Shown here: piece after piece, positions 19,007 to 27,464 of the stretch
How the letters are laid out: each line of letters starts with the position of its first letter
How positions within the stretch are numbered: position 1 is the stretch's first letter
NCBI GenBank assembly: GCA_038250905.1
Contig: JBBSBV010000011.1
Coordinates: forward strand, 1-64,000
Length of the DNA stretch: 64,000 nucleotides
Direction of reading: 5' to 3'
Source: JAENVU01 sp038250905
Lineage (GTDB): Bacteria > Actinomycetota > Acidimicrobiia > IMCC26256 > JAENVU01
The notes under the pieces: generated by a model
What the model was told of the DNA's origin: nothing
Databases searched by the model: none
Seen by the model: only the letters and a program-made list of their open reading frames with translations
Program-made: the position numbers and the translations under genes

Positions 19007-19417
19007 TTACCGGTGCACATCGGTGAGATGAAGTTCCATGAAGTCACTGACGTGCAGCAGGCGGAGGATGGCGCGTTCGAAGGGTCGGATGGCTTGCCGC
19101 TTCTCGTCATGAAATATCTGTGGCGCGTCGACCAGCACCGCGCGTCCGGCTGTCTGCAGTTCGCAACTTCCTGCGGCGACAACGTTCTTCACCCAGTCTG
19201 AGTTGGCTCCGTAGGTGAGGGCGACCACGTACCCACCGGGTTGCGGGAACACATTGACGGGAGTGCGGTAGAGCTGGCCGGACCGGCGACCGTGATGCAC
19301 GACGACACCGAAGCCGGAGAGGTGTGGGAACAGTCGGCGAGTCAGTCGGTTCAGTCCCAATCGGTTGAGACGAGCGAGCCTCGTTCGAAACGGACGGGCG
19401 GTGTGTGCTCTATGCAT
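19007..19417 (-). CDS. DDN-type deazaflavin (F420)-dependent nitroreductase-family protein
   Basis: 136 aa from ATG 19417 (GAGG upstream). The body matches the DUF385/DDN split-beta-barrel family: GVVVHHGRRSGQLYRTPVNV, then GYVVALTYGANSDWVKNVVAAG and a C-terminal VLVDAPQIF. Family members bind F420H2 and reduce quinones or nitro compounds; the TYGANSDWVKN motif is the characteristic cofactor-site region. Likely cytoplasmic or membrane-associated. The substrate is unknown. Confidence 0.85.
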   Translation of the reverse strand: MHRAHTARPFRTRLARLNRLGLNRLTRRLFPHLSGFGVVVHHGRRSGQLYRTPVNVFPQPGGYVVALTYGANSDWVKNVVAAGSCELQTAGRAVLVDAPQIFHDEKRQAIRPFERAILRLLHVSDFMELHLTDVHR

Positions 19418-19579
19418 GGCCTCATGCTCCTGTCTTGAGGTGATGACGGGCTGGCGGTCGACTGTCGCCAGCGGTCGATGGGATTGCTTCAACATCCGGC
19501 CTCGGGCGGTGTTGGCCGGAATCCGCACTCGAGTGAGGTCCTCGGATCGTTGTACGTCGAACCGGATCTCGAGCGCTGG

Positions 19580-20212
19580 TTAGTTCGCTACGAACACAGC
19601 CTTCTCATACAGATCTGTTCGTTCCAACACATCCAGGAGGGCGGCAGCAAGGTCACCATGGGTGAGGCTTCGCGCCTTGGGAAGTGGCGCTACGCCGAGT
19701 CGATACCCGCCCGTCGCAGGCTTGTCGATCAGGCGGGGTGGTCGTAGCGAAATCCATTCGGCGTCGCTGTCGCGCAGGTGCGTCTCCATCCTTCGCATGT
19801 CGTCGTAGGTCGCGCCGAAGAAGTGGTCCAGTATCGGCATCGCGACCCGACGCTCGAGGAACGCCTGCTCGACTCGTGGGCCGACGGGAGCGGCGGAGAT
19901 TGCGACGATTCTTCTGATCGACGAAGCGTTCATCGCGGCGAGCACATTCGCGATGCCTTCCGAGTAGACGACGGTCGGCTCACGCGACGATCCGATACCG
20001 AGGGCCGACACCACTGCGTCCGAGTCGCGTAGCGCGCTGCCGACCGACTCACGGTCGAGGACGTCGGCCTGCACCGTGGCGAGATGCGGATGGCGGACGG
20101 ATATCGCGTCGGGGTTCCGGGCCAGCGCAGTGATGTGATCGCCCCGAGCGAGGCCCTGTTCGACGACGAGCGAGCCAGTCCGGCCCGTTGCACCTATGAC
20201 AGCGATGTTCAT
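19580..20212 (-). CDS. NAD(P)-binding NmrA/SDR-like oxidoreductase
   Basis: 210 aa from ATG 20212, preceded by GGAGGAG. The N-terminal Rossmann motif is GATGRTG, followed by ALARNP and VQADVLD typical of atypical SDRs, and DSDAVVSALG. IVAISAAPVG and the TYDDMRRME helix match NAD(P)H-binding family proteins (NmrA/BLVRB type). Divergent from the MarR gene, sharing a palindromic operator, so it is the likely MarR target. Confidence 0.85.
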   Translation of the reverse strand: MNIAVIGATGRTGSLVVEQGLARGDHITALARNPDAISVRHPHLATVQADVLDRESVGSALRDSDAVVSALGIGSSREPTVVYSEGIANVLAAMNASSIRRIVAISAAPVGPRVEQAFLERRVAMPILDHFFGATYDDMRRMETHLRDSDAEWISLRPPRLIDKPATGGYRLGVAPLPKARSLTHGDLAAALLDVLERTDLYEKAVFVAN

Positions 20213-20240
20213 CGATCTCCTCCAGAAGTGCGCATCGACA

Positions 20241-20267
20241 ATGATTGTCACCATATATGACAATCAT
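20241..20267. promoter_or_regulatory. MarR-type operator palindrome
   Basis: The arms ATGATTGTCA (20241-20250) and TGACAATCAT (20258-20267) are exact reverse complements around the 7-bp spacer CCATATA. The site sits in the 79-bp gap between the divergent oxidoreductase (start 20212) and MarR (start 20292) genes. The TTGTCA/TGACAA core spacing is typical of MarR-dimer sites. Binding by the adjacent MarR is inferred. Confidence 0.75.
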
Positions 20268-20291
20268 CGTCCGTGTCTATACTGAACGGCC

Positions 20292-20771
20292 GTGAACCCC
20301 GAAAGGCCACCGAGTTATGCGGAGTCGCTGTCGTTCCTGCTCACCCAGGTCGGAGGTCGCTCGGCCCAGCTGTTCGCCGAGCGCCTCGCACCGTTGGGCC
20401 TGAGTCCCCGTGCGTTCGGAGTGCTCAGCAACCTCGCGAGCGAACCTGGCCAGACGCAGCAACAACTCGCGGACGCGCTCGGCATCCATCGCAACAACAT
20501 GGTGGGACTCATCGACGAGATGGAAGCCGCAGGATGGGTCCGGCGGGAACGCAGCGTGACGGACCGAAGAGCATTCAACCTGCACCTCACGCGAACCGGG
20601 ACCGGGCTCGTCGCGCGTGTTGGCAAAGTGATCCCAGCCCTTGATCAGGAGTTGGGCAGCGCGATCGGCAAGAGCGATCGGCAGACCTTCATCCGTGTCC
20701 TCCGCGAACTCGCGGCGGCGCTGGAGTTGGCACCCGGTGTCCATCCCTATCTACGCACAGGTTCGCGCTGA
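20292..20771 (+). CDS. MarR-family transcriptional regulator
   Basis: 159 aa from a GTG at 20292. A winged HTH is visible: QTQQQLADALGIHRNNMVGLIDEMEAAG followed by the wing ERSVTDRRAFNLHLTRTG. The flanking helices form the dimer interface. It lies divergent from an NAD(P)-binding oxidoreductase with a perfect palindrome between them, so probable autoregulation and control of the oxidoreductase in response to a small ligand or oxidant. Confidence 0.9.
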   Translation: MNPERPPSYAESLSFLLTQVGGRSAQLFAERLAPLGLSPRAFGVLSNLASEPGQTQQQLADALGIHRNNMVGLIDEMEAAGWVRRERSVTDRRAFNLHLTRTGTGLVARVGKVIPALDQELGSAIGKSDRQTFIRVLRELAAALELAPGVHPYLRTGSR

Positions 20772-20889
20772 CCAGTCGACACCGTCGCCCGATCGGCGGT
20801 CGTCGAACCGCGTCAGGCTTGGCGATCAGGTCCCCGGAGACGACAGTGCTTCCATGAACAACCAGGCAACGGCCGCGGAACCGCTCGCC

Positions 20890-21291
20890 TCAATCGCAGT
20901 CGTGGTGACAGACCGCTTCGAGCATGAACCCGAACGGGTCAGACCAGAACATCGCGAAATACGGCCCCGGATACTGCGGAAACTCCTGAGGCGCGACGAT
21001 GATCTCGCTTCCCAAATCGCGAACTCGGTTGTGCAGCTTCGACACGTCCGATCGAGTTGGCACCATGAACGCAACGTGCTGCAGTCCCGGCCGGTGTCTC
21101 GAGTACTCCGCAGCTTCCACCGCTGGGTACAGGAAAATGTACGCGCCGCGCTTCCCGCCAGCAGGCATGAACGCAACCTCATCCTCAGTCGCGAGAAACG
21201 TCTCGTAGCCGACCATCGGCATGACCTCGGCGTAATACTCCTTCGCACGATCGAGGTCGGGAACATTCAAGCCAAGATGTCCGAGCACCAC
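20890..21291 (-). CDS. VOC/glyoxalase-family protein
   Basis: About 133 aa. The GTG at 21291 follows GGAGG with good spacing, which decides the start over the longer open frame. Two beta-alpha-beta-beta-beta units are readable: HLGLNVPDLDRAKEYYAEVMP and LQHVAFMVPTRSDVSKLHNRV, ending with FWSDPFGFMLEAV. The metal ligands of this fold are probably the two His (HLGLN, LQHVAF) and the Glu of MLEAV. It could be a lyase or dioxygenase-like enzyme, or a resistance protein; the substrate is not known. Confidence 0.8.
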   Translation of the reverse strand: MVLGHLGLNVPDLDRAKEYYAEVMPMVGYETFLATEDEVAFMPAGGKRGAYIFLYPAVEAAEYSRHRPGLQHVAFMVPTRSDVSKLHNRVRDLGSEIIVAPQEFPQYPGPYFAMFWSDPFGFMLEAVCHHDCD

Positions 21292-21686
21292 ATCAGCCTC
21301 CAGGATGATCAGCAGGCCGCGACCCCAAGCGGCGAGTTGAGATGAGCGCTCGGAGTCGCAGATCGCGTACGCAAGCGGGGCCGGCCGTTCCAGCAGCCCT
21401 GTTGTGTCACGGTCGCCGATCTCCACGAAATGCGCAGCGGGCAGAACCTCCACGAAACGCCTGCCGGGCGGGCGGGCGGCATTCTGCGATCTTCGCGCAT
21501 CTCGACAACCAGCGCGAGGCGTCCGCTTGACAGGAGCCGGGCAGCGACGTCCGTGGCTCCACCAGTCCGCGCGCCTCTGACCGCGCCACGTTGACCGCGA
21601 CCCGGGCCCACCCGGCCGCGGGAGACATCATTGACCACCCCGCGACGCGACCGAACCCAGAAAGAACCGAACACGGAGGACGCCTC
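21292..21686. other. Divergent intergenic region, no gene seen
   Basis: This 395-bp gap lies between the divergent VOC and monooxygenase genes. Open frames here lack ribosome sites and recognisable motifs. It presumably contains both promoters, but I cannot place them. Confidence 0.3.
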
Positions 21687-21983
21687 ATGAATGTCGTTGG
21701 CGTGCTAGCAACGTTCGAAACGCACCCGGGCACTGACGCCGAGGTTCGACAGTTCTTCGCCGAAGGACTCTCCATCGTCGAGCAACAGCCCCCGGCGACA
21801 AAGTGGTTTGCCTTTCGCATTGGGCCAACCACCTACGGTGCATTCGCAACGTTCGCCAATGAGGACGACCGAGCCGCCCTCCTCGCAAGTGGCGGCCCCA
21901 AGTCCGCGGTCACGAATGCCCACCTGTTCGCCGAACCCCCAACGTTCGACCTCGTCGACATGCTCGAAGAGCGGCAGTCGTAG
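21687..21983 (+). CDS. Antibiotic-biosynthesis-monooxygenase (ABM) domain protein
   Basis: 98 aa, ATG 21687 preceded by CGGAGGAC. A single dimeric ferredoxin-like ABM domain: VLATFETHPGTDAEVRQFFAEGLSIV, WFAFRIGPTTYGAFATFANED and an acidic C-terminus. ABM proteins are small cofactor-free oxygenases or stress proteins that act as dimers. It stands alone here. Confidence 0.75.
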   Translation: MNVVGVLATFETHPGTDAEVRQFFAEGLSIVEQQPPATKWFAFRIGPTTYGAFATFANEDDRAALLASGGPKSAVTNAHLFAEPPTFDLVDMLEERQS

Positions 21984-22529
21984 CGGATCCTCCCTCGCTG
22001 CAGGTCTTTGCCGACCGACTCATCCACCCGGATCCGCTCGGGCCACCGCCTCTGGAAGCCGCATCGCAGCGCCTTAATCACACCCGAGCGGACGTTCCGC
22101 GCCATCGGATCGCGAGTACGCCCCGCTCGCTAGCTCACGAACCCGGCGATGCCGAGGCGCACGCTCGCAGCCAATCCAGCCCTGACGCCGACGTCTCGTG
22201 GCTCTCCCAACCCGACAAGAGTCCGTCGAGCGCGGCCTCCTCGAACCGCGTCGAGCCGGGCCAGGAGTTCTGCATCAACTGCGTCGAGGAACTCGGTTGA
22301 CGGGCTGATGCAGTTCCGCCTGCGTGGACACACCAGCTGGAGCGCCTGGTACAGCTTGGGCGGGCTTCGGCGTCGGCCGGATCGGTCGCGGTGTTCGTCC
22401 CCTCGGTCAGCCCTGACCGACTTCGCACTCGGCTGGGGCTTCCTGGCCGTTGTGGTTCAGGTGTGCAGATGCTGTCGGACGCTCCTAGAGATCCGATCTG
22501 TTGCGGCGACCCACTTGACGGCTATTCAT
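21984..22529. other. Gene-poor stretch, possible decayed ORF
   Basis: About 545 bp without a supported gene. On the minus strand, two overlapping frames between 22130 and 22430 contain protein-like stretches (AELLARLDAVRGG; GLLSGWESHETSASGLDW) but change frame midway and lack a plausible start, suggesting a degraded gene that I cannot identify. Confidence 0.3.
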
Positions 22530-22551
22530 TGAGTGTATACTCTGAGTGTAT
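22530..22551 (+). promoter_or_regulatory. Direct repeat at PadR start, probable operator
   Basis: The 9-mer TGAGTGTAT occurs at 22530-22538 and again at 22543-22551, 13 bp apart; the second copy overlaps the PadR start codon. The sequence between them includes the near-palindrome GAGTGTATACTC. The placement suits an autoregulatory PadR operator that would also control the downstream ABC genes. Confidence 0.5.
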
Positions 22552-23074
22552 GAGTGTTCCCTTTGCATTGTTGGGCCTGCTCGAGCGAGAGCCGAGTTAT
22601 GGCTATGACCTCAAGCGTGACTACGACGCCTTCTTCGGGCGCGGGAAGGCTTTGCCGTTCGGGCAGGTCTATGCGACGTTGGCCAGGTTGGCGCGTGATG
22701 GCAAGGTCGTGCCCGGAGAGATCGAACCGGGTGAAGGGCCGGACCGCAAGCGGTACGCCATTACCAATCTTGGTGCCAACGAGGTCGAGGCGTGGCTGAG
22801 CGAACCCGTTGAGCCGGAACCCCACCTGCAGTCGGTGCTGTTCGTCAAGGTTGCTTTGGCGTTGATGCTTGGACGTGACGCCGAGCGCTATCTCGACACG
22901 CAGCGTGCTGCGCACCTACAGCGCATGCGGGAGTTGACCGAACTTAAGCGGTCCGACGGCTTGGTCGACGCGCTGCTGGCTGATCATGGCCTGTTTCATC
23001 TGGAGGCCGACCTTCGATGGATCGATATGACCGCCGCGCGCCTCGGTCCGCTGGCCGAGGTGGTGCGGTCGTGA
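22550..23074 (+). CDS. PadR-family transcriptional regulator
   Basis: 174 aa from ATG 22550 (MSVPFALLGLLEREPSYGYDLKRDYDAFF). The PadR winged helix is standard: GQVYATLARLARDGKV then the wing GPDRKRYAITNLG, followed by a C-terminal helical dimerisation region. Its TGA overlaps the GTG of the ABC ATPase gene, so regulator and transporter are one operon. The repeated TGAGTGTAT at the start suggests autoregulation. PadR repressors commonly control drug or peptide efflux. Confidence 0.9.
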   Translation: MSVPFALLGLLEREPSYGYDLKRDYDAFFGRGKALPFGQVYATLARLARDGKVVPGEIEPGEGPDRKRYAITNLGANEVEAWLSEPVEPEPHLQSVLFVKVALALMLGRDAERYLDTQRAAHLQRMRELTELKRSDGLVDALLADHGLFHLEADLRWIDMTAARLGPLAEVVRS

Positions 23075-23790
23075 GCGGTGTACGGCAACCCGGGGGCGGC
23101 GATCAACGCGTAGTCGTCGAAGCGCGCGACGTTTATTTGTCGTTTGGTCCGACGCCCGCGCTTCGAGGCGCAAGCCTCGCTGTGAGGTCGGGCGAGATGC
23201 TTGCGATCATGGGTCCGAGCGGTTCGGGAAAGTCAACGTTGTTGCATTGTTTGGCTGGAATCCTCACGCCTGTCCGGGGTGAGATCTGCTTCGATGGTCG
23301 GCGAATCGACAGCATGAACGAACAACAGCGAAGCGAACTGCGCCGTGATCATTTCGGATTCGTATTCCAGTTCGGTCAGCTGGTTCCCGAACTGACCGCA
23401 CAGGAGAACGTCGCGCTTCCGCTGTTGCTCGGCGGGGTCCATCGAGCGGCGGCCTTACAAGAGGCTCGCGAATGGTTCTCGCGGCTCGGTCTTGACGGGC
23501 TTGAAGATCATCGTTCGGGAGAGCTCTCCGGCGGCCAGGCGCAACGCGTCGCTCTGGCCCGCAGTTTGGTCGCACGTCCGCAGGTGCTCTTCGCTGATGA
23601 ACCAACCGGTTCGCTCGATTCACTTTCGGGCGAACACGTCATGGAACTGTTGGTCGCTGTCGCGCGCGACTCGGGCACGACAGTGATCTTGGTCACCCAC
23701 GATCCGCGGGTTGCTGCGTATGCCGAGCGCGAGGTGGTTGTCCGTGACGGTCGGGTGAGCTCACTCTTACCAGAGCGGATCGTCTCGTGA
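23071..23790 (+). CDS. ABC transporter ATP-binding protein (MacB/LolD type)
   Basis: 239 aa from GTG 23071 (GTGA overlap). Walker A GPSGSGKST, Q-loop FVFQFGQL, signature LSGGQAQRVALARSL, Walker B VLFADEPTGSLD and the H-loop ILVTHDPR are all present. The PELTAQENVALPLLL stretch is typical of ATPases that drive FtsX-like permeases. It forms a coupled operon with PadR upstream and the permease downstream. Confidence 0.95.
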   Translation: MSGVRQPGGGDQRVVVEARDVYLSFGPTPALRGASLAVRSGEMLAIMGPSGSGKSTLLHCLAGILTPVRGEICFDGRRIDSMNEQQRSELRRDHFGFVFQFGQLVPELTAQENVALPLLLGGVHRAAALQEAREWFSRLGLDGLEDHRSGELSGGQAQRVALARSLVARPQVLFADEPTGSLDSLSGEHVMELLVAVARDSGTTVILVTHDPRVAAYAEREVVVRDGRVSSLLPERIVS

Positions 23791-26174
23791 TCCGTCTTGG
23801 TCTCCGCCTGACCGTCAATGGCGGCAGGGAGGCCGCTGTCCGTCTCCTGCTCACCACGGCTGCCGTCGCGATTGGTGTCGGCCTGTTGTTGGCTGCGCTT
23901 GGGGGAATGAATGCGATCAACGCGCAGAACTCGCGTACTGTCTGGCTGAATACCTCCGTATTCGGCAACGGCCCCGGGCCGGGCCTTCCTGGCGCCGCGA
24001 ATATTCCCAGCAATTCTGGCCAAGCGGACGGTTCATATAAGGGGCCGGCGCCGAGCCCGCCCGTGGCGTCGAACCCCTCGGCCGGTTCCGGTGGCAGCTC
24101 CACCGTCAGCGGTTCGAAGGTGGCTCCGCTGTGGTGGTTGTTCAGTGCCGATCGCTACAGAAGCAAGACGATCGATCGCGTCGACGTTGCTGGGACGGGA
24201 TCCTCCTCGCCGGTGCCGCCCGGCATCTCGGCGCTGCCTGCACCCGGCCACTACTACGCGTCCCCAGCGCTCAGCCAACTGTTGAAGTCCGTTCCGGCGA
24301 CCGAACTCGGGAACCGGTTTCCTGGCGTGCAGATCGGCACGATCGGCCCCGCCGCGCTTCCGTCACCGAACTCGTTGATCATCATTGTTGGTCGCACAGC
24401 CGCCGAACTTTCGAAGGCGCGCGCCGAACAAGTCACGAGCATCAACACCACAACGGGTCACAGCGGCGGACCTAACGGGTTGGACGCCAACAAACTGCAG
24501 ATCATTCTTGCCGTCGGTGCACTCGCACTGCTGTTCCCGGTGCTGATTTTGATCGGGACGGCCACTCGCCTCGCCGCCGCTCGACGCGAGCAGCGCTTCG
24601 CGGCGATGCGTCTCGTCGGCGCGACCCCGCACCAGGTCTCGAACATCGCCGCCGTCGAGGCATCCGTCGCCGCCGTCGGCGGCGTGATCTTGGGCTTCGG
24701 CGTGTTCTTCGGATTGCGACCCCTGCTGACAAACGTTGCCTTCACCGGCCAGCGTTTCGCGTCCGGCGACATCTCCATCGGCCCGGCTGACATCGTGCTC
24801 GTCGCGGTCGGTGTCCCACTCGCAGCAGCGATCGCTGCTCGTGTCGCCACCCGCCGCGCCCAGGCCTCACCGCTCGGCGTCGTACGCCGTGTCACACCAC
24901 CCGCGCCGCGCGCGTACCGTCTGCTGCCACTAGTAGTCGGCGTAGCGGAACTCGCCTACTTCGTTGCAGTCGGCCGACCCAAGACGACGGGCAGCCAGAT
25001 CGAGGCGTATTTCTCCGGCTGCCTGCTGATCATGGGCGGTCTGGTTATCGCAGGTCCTTGGCTGACGATGGTCGGATCGAGGATCGTGATTCGCCGTGCC
25101 AATCGGCCGGCCGCGTTGATTGCTGGGCGTCGCCTCGCCGACAACCCACGGGCCGCGTTTCGCTCGATCAGCGGACTTATCGTGGCCTTGTTCGTCACTA
25201 GCATCTCTGCCGGCATCATCACAACGATTCTCGCCAACAGAGCCGGCTTGAGTAGTGGGACAGGCACGAATGAGACGCTCGTTGCCCAGTTCGGTGCTCG
25301 CGCCGGACAACACTCCAACGTGACCCGCGAGCTCGGAGTATCGGCGAACACCATTCCGGCGGCGTTGCCCACCGAGTTGCGCGCTATCACGCATGTACAG
25401 GGGGTCACTGTTCTCTATGCCGCCTCAGACCAAGCCACGAGTGCAACCAATCGGTCGGCTCCTGTTCTGGTCGCATGCGATGACCTCCTCCACACCCCAG
25501 CTCTGGGCCGCTGCCCGTCAGGCGCCACCGTCGCGACGATCACCGGCAGCCTCGACAGCACCAATGTGACCGGCAAGTCGACACTCGCTGCGACCGTCTG
25601 GCCTGCGAGCCCCACCTCGCTCGACCAACTTCAATCACTGCCGGTTGCGGCGATTGCGGTAACGACCCACGGCTCAAGTCAAGCGACCGAACAGGCGCGC
25701 ACGCTTCTCGAAGTTGCGTTTCCGGGCGCGAACCCTCCTGCCACGATCGGCGAAATCAACGCGGCCAATGAGCGAACTGTCTTAGAGCTGCAACAGCTGA
25801 CCAACGTCGTGATCATCGTCAGCCTGCTCGTCGCCGGTTGCAGCCTCGCGGTCAGTGTCACGGCAGGCGTGAACGACCGCAAGCGCCCGTTCAGCCTGCT
25901 CAGGCTCTCCGGAGTCCCCGTCCAGGCACTGCGTGGAATCGTCGCTCTCGAAGCCGTGGTTCCGCTCGTTCTCGTCGCCGCCCTATCAATAGGCACGGGA
26001 TTCCTAGCTGCCGACCTGTTCCTCAGATCCCAGCTCAGCGAAACACTGCAACCACCGGGACGCGGCTACATCGCAATCGTGCTCGCCGGCCTCGTCATCT
26101 CACTCGCACTCATCGCCGCGACACTGCCGCTCATCGAACGAATCACTGGCCCCGAAACAGCTCGCAGCGAATGA
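23787..26174 (+). CDS. FtsX-like ABC transporter permease
   Basis: 795 aa, GTG 23787 overlapping the ATPase stop. An N-terminal TM helix (about 13-38) is followed by an extracytoplasmic domain rich in Pro/Gly/Ser (40-230), a first FtsX block (TM near 234-256, then FAAMRLVGATPHQVSNIAAVEA and helices to about 355), middle helices, a second extracellular domain (about 480-650) and a second FtsX block ending near 785. The RLVGAT and LRLSGVP coupling motifs match the two-FtsX-domain permeases. Probable drug, peptide or lipid exporter; the substrate is unknown. Confidence 0.9.
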   Translation: MIRLGLRLTVNGGREAAVRLLLTTAAVAIGVGLLLAALGGMNAINAQNSRTVWLNTSVFGNGPGPGLPGAANIPSNSGQADGSYKGPAPSPPVASNPSAGSGGSSTVSGSKVAPLWWLFSADRYRSKTIDRVDVAGTGSSSPVPPGISALPAPGHYYASPALSQLLKSVPATELGNRFPGVQIGTIGPAALPSPNSLIIIVGRTAAELSKARAEQVTSINTTTGHSGGPNGLDANKLQIILAVGALALLFPVLILIGTATRLAAARREQRFAAMRLVGATPHQVSNIAAVEASVAAVGGVILGFGVFFGLRPLLTNVAFTGQRFASGDISIGPADIVLVAVGVPLAAAIAARVATRRAQASPLGVVRRVTPPAPRAYRLLPLVVGVAELAYFVAVGRPKTTGSQIEAYFSGCLLIMGGLVIAGPWLTMVGSRIVIRRANRPAALIAGRRLADNPRAAFRSISGLIVALFVTSISAGIITTILANRAGLSSGTGTNETLVAQFGARAGQHSNVTRELGVSANTIPAALPTELRAITHVQGVTVLYAASDQATSATNRSAPVLVACDDLLHTPALGRCPSGATVATITGSLDSTNVTGKSTLAATVWPASPTSLDQLQSLPVAAIAVTTHGSSQATEQARTLLEVAFPGANPPATIGEINAANERTVLELQQLTNVVIIVSLLVAGCSLAVSVTAGVNDRKRPFSLLRLSGVPVQALRGIVALEAVVPLVLVAALSIGTGFLAADLFLRSQLSETLQPPGRGYIAIVLAGLVISLALIAATLPLIERITGPETARSE

Positions 26175-26189
26175 AGCAAGGCCAACCCG

Positions 26190-26535
26190 ACTGAATTCGA
26201 CCGCCGAGAGCATCGCCAACTTCGCGATGCTTCCATCCGTCGTAGAGCGAGCGCGCTTCTTCGATGCGCCGCTGCACAATCCCGCGCCGGGACTCAGCTC
26301 CGAGTCGATTGAGGGTGGCCATCACGGTGACCCGACTGACATCGAACATCGCGCCTAGATCGTTGATCATCACGCCCTGGTCGTAAGCAGCGAGCAGTTG
26401 GGCCTGTTCCTGGTCGTCCAGACGACGTTGGAGCTGCCTCGGCTCACGATGCCGGGTTGGGCCGACATCAGGGTCCACCCCTGAGATCGAGGCCAGAATC
26501 TCCGCAAACTGCCCATCCCAGAGTGTGAAAGCCAT
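26190..26535 (-). pseudogene. Broken second copy of the two-HTH protein at 10.8 kb
   Basis: The nucleotide sequence from about 26220 to 26550 closely matches 10,880-11,200, on the same strand. The first HTH is intact (INDLGAMFDVSRVTV), but after ARSLY the protein diverges and the second HTH is lost. Near the start, a one-base difference (CACTCTGGGATG versus CACTCTTGGAATG) shifts the N-terminal frame. This is a remnant of a repeated mobile gene next to the defence-like island. Confidence 0.7.
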
Positions 26536-26660
26536 CCGATTAGCTCCACGTGATGGGACTTGAACCCTCGACTAATCAGTAGCGCGCTGAACTGAGCCGC
26601 CTCGTTCGCCCCTGGGTCTGAGGCGACCGGGGTAGCGCTGGATGTCCTCTCCTGCCCGAC

Positions 26661-26740
26661 GAGCAAGAGATCCTGCCCTTTTATACGGATCGTGTTCGCG
26701 TCACCGTCTGGTGTCTACGAACGCCGTCAACTCCACCATG
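26661..26740. repeat. Boundary repeat R1 (left side of SIR2/DprA/PRTase operon)
   Basis: Contains GATCCTGCCCTTTT, GTTCGCGTCACCGTCTGGTG and GTCAACTCC. Near-identical blocks in the same order and orientation occur at 29.97-30.02 kb (R2). R1 overlaps the stop of the PRTase gene. Together R1 and R2 bracket the three-gene operon as direct repeats. Confidence 0.65.
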
Positions 26741-27464
26741 GAGGTGAGTCGAACCGAAACGCTATTTGGGCTTGACGGTTCCACATGTCGAGGCTGCCGT
26801 AGGTGTTCGACGGGTTGATCTTGCGAGTCACAACGATCGCCGCGGGGACGGTTGCGCCAGCTGCGAGAAGCGCGTGATGGGCTGACTGAAGGCGGGCACC
26901 CGTGGTGAAGGTGTCGTCGAGGAGAACGAAACTCTTGCCGGCGATGTCGTGGACGACAGAGAATCCAGCTTCGCTGGCCTGATTGAAGCCCATGTCGCCC
27001 GCACCGATCGTCAGTGGCTGGCTAAAGGGGGCCAAGACGTCGGGGAAGTGTTCTTCGATGGCGGTTTGGAGTGCAGGCGCGTCGTCGTGGTGTGTGGAGG
27101 GAACCGCGACGGTTGCGTCCCAGGCTCCGAAGCGCTCTTCCAGTCGGGCGCTGTGCTCCAGGATGTAGCGAGCGGCAATCGCCGCCACGGCTCTCCCTTC
27201 GGAGGCACGAACTTCTGGCTCGGTGTGCTCTTTGAAGTCGTGCATTCTGTCGCGGAGCCGTGAGGGCTTGGCGTAGAAGCTGATCGGGATGACCATCGGG
27301 CACGGGTGTGCGACCTGGGTTGATGTCCTTTCGCAGCTCTCGCACAAGGAGGTGGGCGACGTCCGTCCGGATCGGCACATTGGGCACACATCGGGAGCAT
27401 CTGCAGGCATGGGAACGAGCTCGGTCGCCAAGGAATCTGAGATCGCGACCAGTCCGTTTGTCAC
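26727..27464 (-). CDS. Zinc-ribbon ComF-like phosphoribosyltransferase
   Basis: 245 aa. An N-terminal zinc ribbon (CPMC at 27-30, CESC at 41-44) is followed by a type I PRTase fold with the PRPP loop LLDDTFTTG at about 181-189. The order resembles ComF competence proteins, but it is a divergent member with only loose similarity outside these motifs. Type I PRTases use PRPP or release it from nucleotides. The ATG overlaps the DprA-like stop (ATGA). In an operon with two SLOG-domain proteins, a role in making or removing a nucleotide signal is a reasonable inference, not shown. Confidence 0.8.
   Translation of the reverse strand: MTNGLVAISDSLATELVPMPADAPDVCPMCRSGRTSPTSLCESCERTSTQVAHPCPMVIPISFYAKPSRLRDRMHDFKEHTEPEVRASEGRAVAAIAARYILEHSARLEERFGAWDATVAVPSTHHDDAPALQTAIEEHFPDVLAPFSQPLTIGAGDMGFNQASEAGFSVVHDIAGKSFVLLDDTFTTGARLQSAHHALLAAGATVPAAIVVTRKINPSNTYGSLDMWNRQAQIAFRFDSPPWWS

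Noticed and set aside
26540..26600. tRNA T-arm-like sequence (GGGTTCAAGTCCC) on the minus strand beside the broken HTH gene
   Set aside because: The T-stem has a mismatch, and no matching acceptor, D- or anticodon arms could be paired, so it is not a tRNA. It could be an attachment-site relic, but no second copy was found.
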